64,000 bases of DNA from Dugong dugon (taxonomy: Eukaryota; Chordata; Mammalia; Sirenia; Dugongidae). Below are positions 15,584-27,258 of the stretch, piece by piece. The translations under genes were made by a program, and so were the position numbers. The stretch is taken from the NCBI GenBank assembly GCA_030035585.1, contig CM057477.1, positions 59,439,447 through 59,503,446 on the forward strand, written 5' to 3'. A model generated the notes under the pieces. That model worked only from the letters and a program-made list of their open reading frames with translations. It had not been told where the DNA came from and did not search any database. Positions within the stretch are counted from its first letter, which is position 1. Every line of letters begins with the position of its first letter.

Positions 15584-16010
15584 TGATGGTTAAGGTTACG
15601 TGTCCACTTGGCTAGGCCATGGTTCTCAGTGGTTTGGCAGGTATTATGTAATCATTCTCCATTTTGTGATCTGATGTGAGCAACCAATCAGTTGAAAGGG
15701 TAGTTTCTTTGGGGATGTGACTTGTATGCAACATATATGTATGTTCTGGCAAAGCCCACTCAATCCTGCATCTGAGTCGTCATCCTCTGACCTCTGGTTC
15801 TTGGCACGTGAGCCAGAAGCCTGCCACCTGACCTGCAGATTTAGGGATTCACCAGCTCCCGCAGCCCCATGGAGCCAACAGCCTACAGTCCGATCATCCA
15901 ATTTTGGATGCCTCAGCCCTTACAACCATGTGACTCAGGAGAAGCCTCTGGCCTGATGCCTCACCAATGGATTTGGGACTTGCCAGCCTCTACAAATAAA
16001 TCTCTCTATG
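15584..16010 (+). mobile_element. MaLR-like LTR, left part
   Basis: Begins tgatggttaaggttacgtgt and contains aatcagttgaaagggtagtt, acctgcagatttagggattc and tacaaataaatctctct with an AATAAA-type signal. It is related to the reversed LTR at 26872-27258. The RTE insertion splits it from its end at 17990-18079. Confidence 0.75.
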
Positions 16011-17850
16011 TTGTTGTTGCTGTTAGGTGCCATACAGTCATTTCTGACTTACAGTAACCCTATGTACAACAGAATGAAACACTGCCTGTTCCTGTACCAT
16101 CCTCACAATCATTGCTATGTTTGAGCCCCTTGTTGCAACCACTATGTCAATCCATCTCATTGATGGTCTTCCTCTTTTTCGCTGACCCTTTACTTTACCA
16201 AGCATGATGTCCTTTTCCAGGGACTAGTCCCTCTTGATAACATGTCCAAAGTAAATGAGACAAAGTCTTGCCATCCTCACTTCTAACGAGCATTCTGGCT
16301 GTACTTCTTCCAAGATAGATTTGTTCGTTCTTCTGGCAGTCCATGATATATTCAATATTCTTCACCAACATCATAATTCAAAGGCATCAATTCTTCAGTC
16401 TTCCTTATTCATTGTCCAGCTTTCGCGTGCATATGAGGCAACTGAACACCATAGCTTGGGTCTGGCGCACCTTAGACCTCAAGGTAACATCTTTGCTTTT
16501 TAACACTTTAAAGAGGTCTTTTGAAGCAGATGTGCCCAACGCAATACATTGTTTGGTTTCTTTCTTTCTTTCTCTTTTAATATTGTGTTTTAGGTGAAAG
16601 TTCACGGCGCAAATTAGTTTTTCATTTAAAAACATTATACATAAATTATTTTGTGACATTAGTTGCAATCTCTGCAATGTGTCAGCACTCTCACCCTTTT
16701 CCTTTTTCACTCTGAGTTCTCCGTGTCCATTCATCCAGTTTTCCTGACCCTTCCTGCCTTCTTGTCTTTGTTTTTGGGCAGGTGTTAACCATTTGGTCTC
16801 TTAGACTTGACTGAACTAAGAAGCACGTCCCTCATGTGTGTTAGTGTTTGTTTTACAGGCCCGCCTAAATGTTGGCTGGAAGGTGGACTTCGAAGTGGCT
16901 TCAGTTCTGAGTTAGCAGGGTGTCCAGGGTGATTTCTTGACTGCTGCTACCATGGACATTGATTGTGGATCCAAGTAAAATGAAATCCTTAACAACTTCC
17001 ATATTTTCTCCTTTTATAATGATGTTGCTTACTGGTCCAGTTGTGAGGATTTTTGTTTTCTTTATGTTGAGGTGTAATCCATGCTGAAGGCTGTAGTCTT
17101 TGATCTTCATCAGTAAGTGCTTCAAGTCCTCTTCATTTTCAGCAAGCAAGGTTGTGTCATCTGCATATTGTAGGTTGTTAATGAGTCTTCCTCCAATCCA
17201 CATGCCCTGTTCTTCTTCATATAGTACAGCTACTTGGATTATTCGCTCAGCATACAGATTGAATAAGTATGCTGAAAGGACACAGCCCTACGCACACTTT
17301 TCTTGATTTTAAACCACGTGATATCCCCTTGTTTTATTCAAATGACTGCCTCTTGGACTATGTATAGGTTCTTCATGAGCATAATTAAGTACTCTAGAAT
17401 TCCCATTCTTCGAAATGTTATCCTTAATTTGTTATGATCCACACAGTCGAATGCCTCTGTATAGTCAATAAAACACAGGTAAACATCTTTCTGGTATTCT
17501 CTGCTTTCAGCCAAGATCCGTCGGACATTAGCAATGATATCGCTCATTCCAAATCCTCTTCTGAATCTGACTTGAATTTCTGGCAATTCCCTGTCGATGT
17601 ACTGCTGCAACTGTTTTTGAATAATCCTCACCAAAATTATACTTGCGTGTGATATTAATGATATTGTTTGATAATTTTCACATTCCATGAGATCACCTTT
17701 CTTTGGAATGGGCACAGATATGGATCTCTTCCAGGCAGTTGGCCAGGTAGCTGTTACTCAAATTTCTTGGCATAGATGAGTGAGCACTTCCAATACTGCA
17801 GTCGTTTGTTGAAACATCTCAACTGGTATTCCATCAGTTCTTCTACACGT
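16011..17850 (-). mobile_element. RTE-type LINE (RTE1_LA/BovB-like), 5'-truncated
   Basis: On the minus strand the reverse transcriptase is readable in two frames: 17338-17715 (MPIPKKGDLMECENY, then YLCFIDYTEAFDCVDHNKL, motif A) and 16930-17203 (GRLINNLQYADDTTLLAENE, motif C with YADD, then HLNIKKTKILTTGP). The 3' end at 16011 has the RTE tail shared with AfroSINE. An L1 3' UTR is inserted at 16557-16929. Stops and frame shifts make it inactive. It is 5'-truncated near 17850. Confidence 0.9.
16557..16929 (-). mobile_element. L1 3' UTR inserted in the RTE
   Basis: A TTTC-rich start, then the same antisense L1 3' UTR sequence as at 10755 (gttttcctgacccttcctgc, gtggcttcagttctgagtta). RTE sequence resumes at gatttcttgactgctgct. 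Confidence 0.85.
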
Positions 17851-17879
17851 CCTCAACATTTCCTCAACACTTTTTCAGT

Positions 17880-17989
17880 TCCTCAACACTTCCACTTGGA
17901 CAGCTGATAGGCATCTCATACTAATCATGTCCAACACTCAGTCTTGATCTTCCCCCCATATTTTCTATCTCCAACTTCATCATTTCAGG
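17880..17989 (-). repeat. L2-like fragment nearly duplicating 26169-26283
   Basis: By eye the 110 bp agree with 26169-26283 at about nine of ten positions plus one indel, including several changes not in the L2 consensus I know. It sits between the truncated RTE end and the resumed LTR. Confidence 0.7.
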
Positions 17990-18079
17990 AAATACCTCTC
18001 TCTCTCTTTTTCTACATATATATATATTTATATATACAGGCTTCACTGGTTTTGCTCCTCTGGAGAACCCAGCCTAAGA
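17990..18079 (+). mobile_element. LTR, right part after the RTE insertion
   Basis: A CT- and TA-rich run followed by gctcctctggagaacccagc, the 3' end of the LTR begun at 15584. It complements the start of the reversed LTR at 26872. Confidence 0.7.
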
Positions 18080-19542
18080 AATCCCCTTAAAAATACCTGT
18101 ATTTTCCCCAAATAAATCCAGTAGATCTACAACCAATTTACTAAAACTCATTTTAAAATATATTCTCTGTGTGTTCCAAGACCTGCCAATGTAGAAATTT
18201 ATTTACTTTTCCCTACAAGTATATTTTTCAAGGCTCAATGTATCACTGATAATCTAAGTTTCTTCACCTTAATTTGTGCGCTTTGTGATTTTATAAATGT
18301 GGATTACATGTCTCTTCTTAGATTTCACCTCTTTTAGATCTTAGAATACTTTTTAGAAATATATTAACTTTTTAAGCCCTTCAATCATTCATTTTAATTA
18401 TTTTTACCTCCTCTTCAGACTCTGTCCTGTCTTTCTTGAAATACAATTATGAAAACTGTACAAAATTACAGAGGTATGGATCCACCACAGTTTTCTACAA
18501 AGTCAGATTTTGTTTCCGAAACCCTTTTCAATGCAACTCAAAATCCTAAATGGTACCTTGGTGCTCTGAAAGAATTAAATTACCCGAGTGAGAGAAAAAA
18601 TAATTGGAGAGAATCTCCATATGTCCCTTTACAATAGCTTCTTTTGCTTATAGCCTGAAAGTTACCAGTACTGTATGAGTCCAAGTACCTCCAAACTCTG
18701 GCCAATTCAACCAGTAGGCACAAAGTACCTTAAAGCAGCACAAATGGAATCTTCTTAACATGATCCTTTGAAATAAGAATAGCTTACAAAATTTTCTACG
18801 ATCTAAGGTCACAACAAATAGCTAGTTTAAATGTTATATTTCAGAAATAAGACCATTCTTAATACAAATATATTTAGAGTTAGAAATGAAAAAAAAAGTA
18901 AACCATAGAATACACTAAAAGCTCAAAACAAAGATATCCTCAAATTTAAGTAATAGTATTACATCCACTTCCAAAATGATTTTCATTCAAAGACTAAAAA
19001 CAGATACTCTTCTAGAAGTAAGAAGGTATCCAGCCAAAGACTATATATGTCATAAAAAAAAAATTAGCAGGATAAAGATGTCTTAGATGAGACCATTACA
19101 AAAAAATATATGACAGAAAATTTCACACTGTCGAACACCAGCTGTAAATTTGCCTTTTTACCGCACTGTATGCAACATGTATATCTACCAAAATAATCTA
19201 CCCAGTGACTACTGGATTATCTCTCACTGCAGCTGAAACTCAATTTGTTTAGATTTCTAAATTGCTAATAAGTGTGTGTGTGTGTGCACACGGTCAAGTG
19301 CATAATATGACATCACTCTTGAAAAATAAACGCTGGAATGCAGTGCACATCAGACGTCCTGGAATACACTTTCAAAAGCTCCAAAAAACTATAATTGCAC
19401 TCTACTTTGATTGTCATTTCAGTGATCTATCTGCATCAACAATTTAATAAGTCATAATTTAATAGGAAGGACACTCAGAAATTCTACTGATGGTCCAAAC
19501 GTATACATTTATAGTACAAGTGCTAAAAAATAAATATAGTAC
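18080..19542. other. VWA8 intron, no feature identified
   Basis: AT-rich intron sequence downstream of the 19543-19620 exon. A 62-codon open stretch at 18449-18637 has no splice context and no recognised homology. A short (GT)n run lies at 19272-19286. Confidence 0.5.
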
Positions 19543-19620
19543 CTGATAGAGCATGATGGGTTCTACGTTGTATCCTAAGGTATCAGCAAAGTTCTTAGCG
19601 ATGACTGTTTTTCCACAACC
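19543..19620 (-). CDS. VWA8: VWA8 exon, second half of Walker A
   Basis: The 78-bp, phase 0 exon encodes 26 residues from GCGKTVIAKN to EPIMLYQ. Joined to the previous exon it gives GGKGCGKTV, a complete Walker A P-loop with the invariant Lys and Thr. The acceptor is acatttgtag and the donor is CAG followed by gtacta, weaker than the others. The next exon downstream is not in the window. Confidence 0.96.
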
Positions 19621-19709
19621 CTACAAATGTAAACACAATCATTCAAGGGATATGTCAAAACAACCAAAAAGCAGGAGACAGAAGTTTGCAGGGATGCTGT
19701 TGTTCTTAC
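19621..19709 (-). other. 89-bp VWA8 intron inside the Walker A motif
   Basis: It starts with gtaaga and ends with tttgtag in transcript direction. It is phase 0 and separates GGK from GCGKT. I see no repeat in it. It is close to the minimum efficient size for mammalian introns. Confidence 0.93.
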
Positions 19710-19844
19710 TTTTCCTCCAATCAAGCATATATCCTTAACCATGTGAGACTGCATCATTTCAGCCAGTAGTTGCTTATGGCTTAGAGTCTGTATGAAATGG
19801 TCTGAGGTACAAGGCTGAGTTAATGGCTTGGTCCCAGCTGGTAC
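19710..19844 (-). CDS. VWA8: VWA8 exon, start of AAA+ module 2 with first half of Walker A
   Basis: The 135-bp, phase 0 exon encodes 45 residues from VPAGTKPLTQ to DICLIGGK. The helix SHKQLLAEMMQSHMVKD leads into the strand DICLIGGK, which is the beginning of a P-loop. The exon ends in the middle of the Walker A motif, and the remaining GCGKT is on the next exon. The acceptor is aattttag and the donor gtaaga. Family knowledge: this is the second AAA+ module of VWA8, which binds ATP through the P-loop. Confidence 0.96.
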
Positions 19845-20369
19845 CTAAAATTAAGCAGAGATAAATGTAATATACATATGTTTTTCTCAAAATATTAGTA
19901 ACTTAAAACATATAACCATTTAAAAGCCCCTGCTAATTCCTTGCTGAATTGAATTCTATACTGTTACTGATATTTCAATAGAGCAGTAACTCTTCCCATT
20001 CACAGATCTGATGCTCATTTTCATCAAACTTCTAAATCAGCCATCCCTGCAAAATTAAATCCTTAAACTATCAGATATTTTCATAAGAATCAGGTCACTT
20101 TCACACTATTTATAACTTGTAATAACAACATTACTCTTGGAGAATGAAAAGTTTTTCCCAAATTCCAGTCATAAGTACAGCATTTAAAATCAGTCCACTG
20201 AGTCTCTCTAAAGTCACAACGATCTCCTGCTTTCTCAAAGCCATGTCCACAAGCCCTCTTCCACTCTTAGTTGGCCACTCAGAAGCATTCATTCTTAAAA
20301 TCTCTCCTCCCGTCCTTCATACCTACTTCTCCATTTACTTCCTGTTCCTTTCTTATCAGTTCCCTGTGG

Positions 20370-20560
20370 GCCATATCAGGAAAGGATTTCCATGCTATGC
20401 TGAGGGCTCTGGACTTGATCATAGTATACACAATGTGAACACTAAAGAACTGTAGTTTGGAAGTGACAGGATCAGATCTGCATTTAGGCAAGATCACCCT
20501 GGTAGTAGCATGGAAGACAAACTGGAAGGGACCGGAGGCACTGAAGTTAGAAAGCCATTA
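20370..20560 (+). repeat. L2 fragment
   Basis: Contains the L2 3'-region pattern (ggctctggacttgatcatag, gaagtgacaggatcagatct, ccctggtagtagcatgg). Strongly diverged. Confidence 0.6.
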
Positions 20561-20609
20561 CCAAAATACAAAATACTGAAAGTCTGCTCACACTTCAGGC
20601 CTTCAAACA

Positions 20610-21406
20610 TACAGATATGCATCGATTAGTGTCCATGATATGTTCTGTGAAATAAGACATTATGTGATTTGGACAATGTGGAAACACCATATTATATACA
20701 GGCCAGAGGCACACAGGATGGTTACTGGGTGGGCCTGGGACCTGCACCGCTGCTGCTGTGCTAAGGGATTGTGCAAACAAAATCTTTGGCTCTGCTGCCA
20801 CCGATCCTATGTGCCCCACTTGGTCTCGGAGAGCTGTACCTGCTCCCTGCCACTGCACACACTCACCATCCACTGGCTCCCTTCCCTTCCTTCCTCCCTG
20901 CCTGCCTTCCCCACTCCCCCTAATGGGCTTAAAACTCTTCCATCCCAGCTCAGCCCTGCTCTGCCTCCTCCCCCAGTTGCCTTTCCTGCTCCTCCTCCCA
21001 CCACTGCTACAGCCTGGACCACTTGGCAGCCGCCGCCACAGGAGTAGCCACAGCCTTGGGCCTGGGCGTGACACAAAAAGTGCCCTTGCCGAGTGGGGCA
21101 GCGTTCTCACAGGGCATCCCCCTCGGTGGCTCCAGCAGTGTCTGTGCAGTCCTGTCTAAGACTTGCACAGGCAGCCACAGATGGGTGCCAGGACCCCTTC
21201 CCCCTTCTGGCCCAGGGCCTGGGCGGACGCAGGACCTGGAGGGCTACTGAGAGACAGGTAGGATCTACAGTACTTAGCAAAGTACATCCCCTACAGACCA
21301 TTTTCTGATTGGTATTTCTGAACTCTACTATAACCTTATGGGAACATGGACATATATGCAGCCAGATGTTGCCCAAATGGACGTTATGTGGCACATACCT
21401 GTACTG
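20610..21406 (+). mobile_element. hAT-like nonautonomous DNA element with a GC-rich interior
   Basis: The ends are imperfect inverted repeats: tacagatatgcatcg on the left, and cagtacaggtatgtgcc when the right end is reversed. Candidate 8-bp target duplications are ttcaaaca (20602-20609) and ttcaaacc (21407-21414). About 540 bp of interior (20705-21245) is GC-rich and CT-rich, unlike the flanks. The open frames on both strands there reflect base composition. Confidence 0.55.
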
Positions 21407-21619
21407 TTCAAACCACCTGAAGTGTCCTATCACCTTTCCACTCCTCAGTCATTGGAAAACTCCTATATCATTCATTAAGACTCAAGGCCTATCTCCTCTC
21501 TGAAATTTTCTCTGACTTCTCCTGACCACAGTATTATGTCCTTCTCTAATCCCCATAGCCATTCTAATACAGTTCTTACTCATCTGTCTCTGTCCTAGAC
21601 TATCAGGTCTATGAGGCCA

Positions 21620-21840
21620 TTCATCTTAAGGAGACAGCACAGTGTAGAGGAAAGTTACTCTGTTTAGAAACCCTAGCTTGGTCATTTCCTAGCTGACGAT
21701 CTTGGGTGAATCAGTTAACCTCTTTATATATCAGTTTTTTAACTATAACCTGGAGGGGTTACTTGAGATTTAAAAGCATAATATATGTGAAGAGACAATT
21801 ACAGTGACTAATACATAGTAACACTTTGTAATTCTTAGTC
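21620..21840 (+). repeat. MIR SINE
   Basis: Has the order typical of MIR: acagtgtagaggaaagttac, a core with tcatttcctagctgacgatc, ttgggtgaatcagttaacct and a tail with acagtgactaatacatag. Confidence 0.75.
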
Positions 21841-22601
21841 CTTTCTTATTTGAAAATATTCATAGGATGCAATACACACACACACACTCCTCTGGCACAG
21901 TAGATATAATCAGTGTTCATTTAAATGAATGAATAAATACAGTAACATGTATAAGTATTAATATTATGTTAAAACAAAAAAGTCTATCATAAACGTTTTC
22001 TGTCACAACATAAGAAGGTGAGCATTTACTCTTTCCTACATTCAATTACAATTTATTTAAGTCGCAGTATCAAGCTGTGTTTCCTAGAGAACTAGTTTCC
22101 CATGACCTGTTGGGGTCCCTAGGGCCCTCAAAGAAAGGGTTAAGAGAAAGGAATGTGGAGCAAGCAGATAGGGCTCTAACACCAAGTATCATTCCCCTCC
22201 CCTAAAAATTGTTCACCAGTACAGCTCCTTTTTTAACTGTTTTATTAGTTGAGAAAGATTTTATTTGAAAAGAAGTTTCCCTAGAAGCTAAAACGGAAAC
22301 ACTATTTCTTACCTAGGACCCATAGTATAAAAGACTTTCATTAACCAACATATGACTGACTCTCCCAGAGGCTGACTTTGCTTTTGATGAAAGGCGTTTC
22401 TGCTGAACTTTTCCAGTTTAACACATACGTGATTATGGATACACAGATGGTCAAATATAGAGATAGAGATGTATAGACATGGAGCTAGAGAGCTAAAGAA
22501 AACTTATAAGGGGATCATAAACAAAATTTAGGTCATAAAAGTGGCAGAATCAGGCACAGATTTAAGCACATCTTAGAAAGTAAAACCCTGTGATTCATTA
22601 C

Positions 22602-22733
22602 CTTAATGGTCACCTCCTTTTCTGCAATCTGGACAGTCACAGAAGCTTGGGAGACATGGCTTTCAGACACCCCCTCCACTCTCACAATCTCTTTAGGAAG
22701 TACAGAGCTTCTTGAATCCTGGAGTTCAAAGCG
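22602..22733 (-). CDS. VWA8: VWA8 exon, linker between AAA+ modules
   Basis: The 132-bp, phase 0 exon encodes 44 residues from RFELQDSRSS to KEVTIK. The acceptor is ttataatttacag and the donor gtaatg. The product is charged and beta-rich (SQASVTVQIAEKEVTIKV across the junction), as expected for the strand that precedes the second ATPase module in VWA8. The next exon continues with VPAGTK in frame. Confidence 0.95.
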
Positions 22734-23850
22734 CTGTAAATTATAAGAAAATCACGTACCTTACTTTTCCTTTTACTATTAATGGTGGGTATCTTGAGAA
22801 AAAAATTCTAATTTAATTAGAACTGATACTCACTCCGAATTATAAAATTAGAGGTTAAAAAAAAAATTAATGACTTTTTTTCCTGTTCCTACTAATACCA
22901 TCCAATTTAAATGGCCTGCTAAAGGTGATATAAAAATGGTCCCCAAGATTTACTAAATGACATGAAATGGAATTCCTGGATTCCTGATCTGGTGTTTAAT
23001 GATAAACTATTTGTTCTGTAAACCTTCATCTAAAGTACAATTTAAAAAAAAATTTTTTTAAGAAGATAGAAATAGAAGTACCATATGAAAAAAATTTTAA
23101 GTTTTACACTTTACACAATTCATGTATGCAAATTTCCGAAGAATCACACAATTTGGTGGTAACTGCTTCCATATTGTATTCCATTAATTACTGACACCTT
23201 AATTCCATAGGGGAAAAAAATGCTACACTGTATTTTAAGGGAGGTTCAATAGGAGAAGTAAGATCTTAGCCATATAATTACAGCCATTAAATTCTAACAA
23301 AATAAATATATGAGCTTAAAGGTATAATTTTTACCCCAACAATAGTAATGTTAGTATAACTTGATATGAGATTGATGTCAGAGTACTCATATTCCAGAAA
23401 TGAACACCAATGCCCTGAACCACTTGCCATACTAGTTATATCCTTATAAATAATTCAAGCCACAATATTTCAGTAGAATAAAAGTAGTAGTTTAGAATGT
23501 GCTATGATACTAAAAGAACTCAAGCTGCAGTATCAATTACCGTTTGCTGGCATAGGAAATTTAGAGGACTGTTAATCATAAAGGCAATTCAGGATTAAAA
23601 AAGACATTTAAATCTTTTAGGTTACATATTAAGAAGTAGAAAATCAGAGTTTATTTACCATGCCATATTTTTATTAATGAGTATTTTCTATTAATTCTTG
23701 AATTACAAGTAAAAAAACAGTACAGGCATATTTTTTGATTCACTTTCTTTAGGATTACACTATTTGAACTGTGAATTATAATTATATAAAAGGAAATGTA
23801 AATTACATGGCTGTTGGTCTGTAAGGTCTCCATAAAACCAAAAAAAAATC

Positions 23851-24000
23851 CGCTGCCGTTGAGTCGATTCCGACTCATAGCAACCCTATAGGACAGAGGA
23901 GAACTACCCTATAGGGTTTCCAAGGAGCAGCTGGTGGATTCAAACTGCCAACCTTTTGGTTAGCTGCCAATCACTTAACCACTGCGCCACCAGGGCTCCA
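23851..24000 (-). mobile_element. AfroSINE with target-site duplication
   Basis: Full tRNA head at the high-coordinate end (cgccaccagggctcc) and tail ccgttgagtcgattccgact at the low end. Flanks aaggtctccata (23823-23834) and aaggcctccata (24001-24012) differ at one base. Confidence 0.93.
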
Positions 24001-24099
24001 AAGGCCTCCATAGTGACCTTCATAATTCCCAATCCAGTCCCACCAAGCTATACATTTTTTCATACCTTTAGGCTATCAAGCACTAAAAGAGAAATTCTC

Positions 24100-25035
24100 C
24101 ATGCTATGTTGACTGGCTACTGAACAACTATGTGGCCCCAATCTCTGCTGGGCTCCTTCCCCAAAGCACCTCAGCAACTAATACAAACCATTATGCCTCT
24201 CCTTAGGAGTGAATCTGAGCCAGTCCATTCTACTCTCTGCAGGCAATCTAGCTACCTCCCCCTCCCACAATAGAGCCTTCAAGTATAAACTCCTCCACTC
24301 CCTACTGGAATATAAGCCCCATTAGGGCAATATCCAAATGTATCTGTTTGGTTCTCCAGAACCAAGAATCACACATGGCATAAAGTCAGTGGCCAATAAA
24401 GGCTTCCTTTTCCTTCATTCTGAAAATTATCTATATATTCATCAACCCTTACTTCATTTTCCCACTGTCTCAGAAGAAATCCTTTTGTGTTAAGTATGAG
24501 CAGATAGAAAGCCATTAGAACCCCACCTTCTCCACCTCACTTTACCGCAACTCCATCATTCTACTTGCTGGGTAGAAAATATGTTTTTCCATCATTCCAA
24601 ACCAAGACACAATGGTGCTCTGGAAATGCTTTCTCCCACCTCCCCAAGGCCATATTTCCGTATATATTTTCCACGTACTCCACAGATTTTGAACCTTCTG
24701 CCTATAAAGACATTTGGGTCCCTAATTACAAGAAATAAAAAAGAAAAGAAACAAAAAACCATTTCTTGATTCTATTCTTGAGTGGCGCACTATCTTTTTG
24801 CTTCTGTGCACCATAAAACCTACTTTACAAGTAGTATACAATCACTGCTTTGGCTTCCTCATCTCCTATTTACTGCTCAGCCCACTGATTTTTGGCTTAC
24901 ATTCCTACCACTCTACTAGCACTGCTCTTGGTAAGTCCACCAATAATATCCTATTTGCCAAATTAATTCGTTTTCCTCCTATTTCACTGTCCCCTCCTTC
25001 TCAGTTTCTTTTATAAGTCCTTCCTCATCTTCCTG
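24100..25035 (-). repeat. L2 LINE fragments, antisense
   Basis: L2-like pieces: 24280-24420 resembles the 3' end (ctggaatataagccccatta, then gtcagtggccaataaa), and 24820-25035 resembles the coding region in antisense (CT-rich, ctttggcttcctcatctcct). Low identity. Confidence 0.5.
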
Positions 25036-25239
25036 GGCAATACATATTACAGTAGTTCAGGAGTGGAGCTTTTCCATTTTCTACCTATATTCACTTTTTA
25101 AACAATTTCATCCAGTTCCATGACTTTAAAAACCATCTATATTTGTACAGCTAATTAATGTAATTGATGTCAGTAAGTTGTACACCTGTAAAAAGTTGAA
25201 CTGGCAAAAGTTGTATGATAGATATATTTACAACAAAGA

Positions 25240-26090
25240 AAAAAAGGTAGCTGCTGAGGCTGCTTATGTACAAACAAACACTTCGTGGGATTTGGTTCTT
25301 TGGTTTGGAGGTGAGGGTCATGGTTTCATGGAACATCTCAGTTAATTGGCCTAATATCATGTTCAGTGCTTCTGTTCTACCTTGAGTTCTTGCACAGTGC
25401 CTAGGGTCTTAAAAGCTTGCAAGTGGTCATTCAAGGTACAACAACTGATCTCTATTTGGCTGGAGAAGAGAGGAAGAAGGAGAGTCAAGGTCAGGAAACG
25501 GAATGTGTGGCTAATTGACTCTATGAACAACTGCCTCCTGTGCCGTGAGACCAGAACTGGATGGAGCCTGGCTACCACAACTGAACATTTTGATCAAAAA
25601 TTCCAGAGAAGACTCCTGATCAAAAGGAGGAAAATGGAGAACAGAATTTCAAATTCTCATGGAAAACAGAATTTCAAATTCTCATGGAATCTAGATTTTC
25701 TGGAGCCATGGACGCTGGATGAACCCCTGAAACTACTGTCCTGAGACAAACTTTAAACCTTAAACCAAAAATATCCCCTGAAGTCTTTTCAAAACCAAAC
25801 ACTAGTTTAGCTTAACTGGTAAAAAATATCTGCCTTCAGCATTGTGCTCTTTCAAGAATTATCTACATGGGCTCAAACTGACAACAGCAACTTGAAAGAT
25901 TAGATAGGAAGTTTAGGGGGCAGTGAATTTATGTGAATGGAGGAGGAACAACTCAAAAAAGGAAGGTAAGAATGGTTGCACAGCTCAAAGAATGTGATGT
26001 CACTGAATTGTACATGTAGAAATTGTTGAATTGGTGTATGTTCTGCTGTGTATATTCTCAACAACAGCAATAAATTATTTAAAAAAACAA
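25240..26090 (+). repeat. L1 3' UTR, sense
   Basis: Contains ggtcttaaaagcttgcaagt, aactgcctcctgtgccgtga, ccctgaaactactgtcctga and ends in aacaacagcaataaatt. Matches the copy at 56340-57130. A 29-bp direct duplication of 'acagaatttcaaattctcat' type occurs at 25640-25685. Confidence 0.82.
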
Positions 26091-26099
26091 TATGTCATG

Positions 26100-26871
26100 T
26101 CTCCCAGTATTCTCTCTCTGCAGTCCAGATCTCTCTCCTGAAACCCTGAACTGTATATGCAACCACCACCTCAACACTTCCACTTGGATAGTTGACAGGC
26201 ATCTCATACTAAACATGTCCAACATTCAGTCTTGATCTCCCCCCACCCCCCATATCCTCTGTCTCCAACTTTATCATTTCAGGTGCTCAGTCCAAATAGC
26301 CTGAAATCATCCTTGACTCTTCTCTTTGTCTCATACCCTACATTAAATCCTTCAGCAAATCCTACCAAATCTAACTTCAAGATTATAACCCAAATCTTAT
26401 CAACCTTACAGCTGGTCCAAGCCAGCTCTCAACCAGAATACTATAACAATCTCCTAACTGTTTTTCCCTGTTTTCATCCTTTCCCTCCACAGTCTATTGT
26501 CTACTCAGCAAGCAGAACGAGCCTGTTAAAATGTTCAGCCACATAAGTCACTCCTCTGCTCAAAACCTTCTAATGGCCTTCCATCTCACTGAAAGCAGAC
26601 ATCCTTCAGTGGCCTACAGAGCCCTCCATCATTTAACCTCCTTTGTCTTTTGTCCTCATCTACTAATCTCTCCTTCACTCATTCTGTCCCCATCACACAC
26701 TCCTTTGCTGTTGCCAATCATGCTCCTGCCTCAGAACTTTTACACCAGTATTCTCTCAGCCTGAAATGTTTTCCTCCCCAGGACTTACTCTTCCTCCTTC
26801 AGATCTTTATTCAAATGTCATCTTCTCAGCGAAGGAATCTCTTCTTCAACTGACATACTATATGGCTTACT
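26100..26871 (-). repeat. L2 LINE, antisense, left part
   Basis: Shows the antisense L2 3' region in order: cctcaacacttccacttgg, catgtccaacattcagtctt, tcactcctctgctcaaaacc, ccagtattctctcagcctga, caaatgtcatcttctcagcg. An LTR interrupts it at 26872. It resumes at 27259-27430. Confidence 0.85.
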
Positions 26872-26913
26872 TTCTTAGGCTGGGTTCTCTAGAGAAGCAA
26901 AGTTAGTGAAGTG

Positions 26914-26967
<54 letters not shown>

Positions 26968-27258
26968 CAGAGATTTAGCTTGGTTGCAGAGGCTGACAAG
27001 TCCCAAATCCCAAGAACCAGAGGTCAGATGATGATGAGCTGGATGCAGGATCCAGAGTGAGAACCTTGTTCGAACATCCATTTATATGCTAGAGGCAGGC
27101 CACACCCCCAAGGAAACTCCCTTTCAAATGACTGGCTGTTCATAGCAGATCTCATCATGGAGTTGATGACATCATTACTTAACTGCCAAACTACATCATA
27201 ACTGCCAAAACACTGAGAATCATGGCCCAGCCAAGTTGACACACAACCTTAACTATCA
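26872..27258 (-). mobile_element. MaLR-like solo LTR inserted in the L2
   Basis: Reversed, it starts tgatagttaaggttgtgtgt and ends gaacccagcctaaga, the same family as 15584-18079. It carries an internal (CA)n run at 26916-26968. Confidence 0.78.
26916..26968. repeat. (CA)n microsatellite
   Basis: Near-perfect CA run with one TA interruption block around 26949, inside the LTR. Confidence 0.97.

Noticed and set aside
18449..18637. 62-codon open frame close downstream of the last VWA8 exon
   Set aside because: It is on the opposite strand from VWA8 and lacks a promoter, splice context or recognised motif.
20595..21250. Overlapping open frames of up to 171 codons on both strands
   Set aside because: The region is GC-rich with few stops in any frame. 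The predicted products are low-complexity Pro/Ser/Gly/Arg-rich, and the segment lies inside a transposon-like unit in a VWA8 intron.
26875..27081. Minus-strand frame with a run of Cys-Val repeats
   Set aside because: It is a translation of the (CA)n microsatellite within an LTR.
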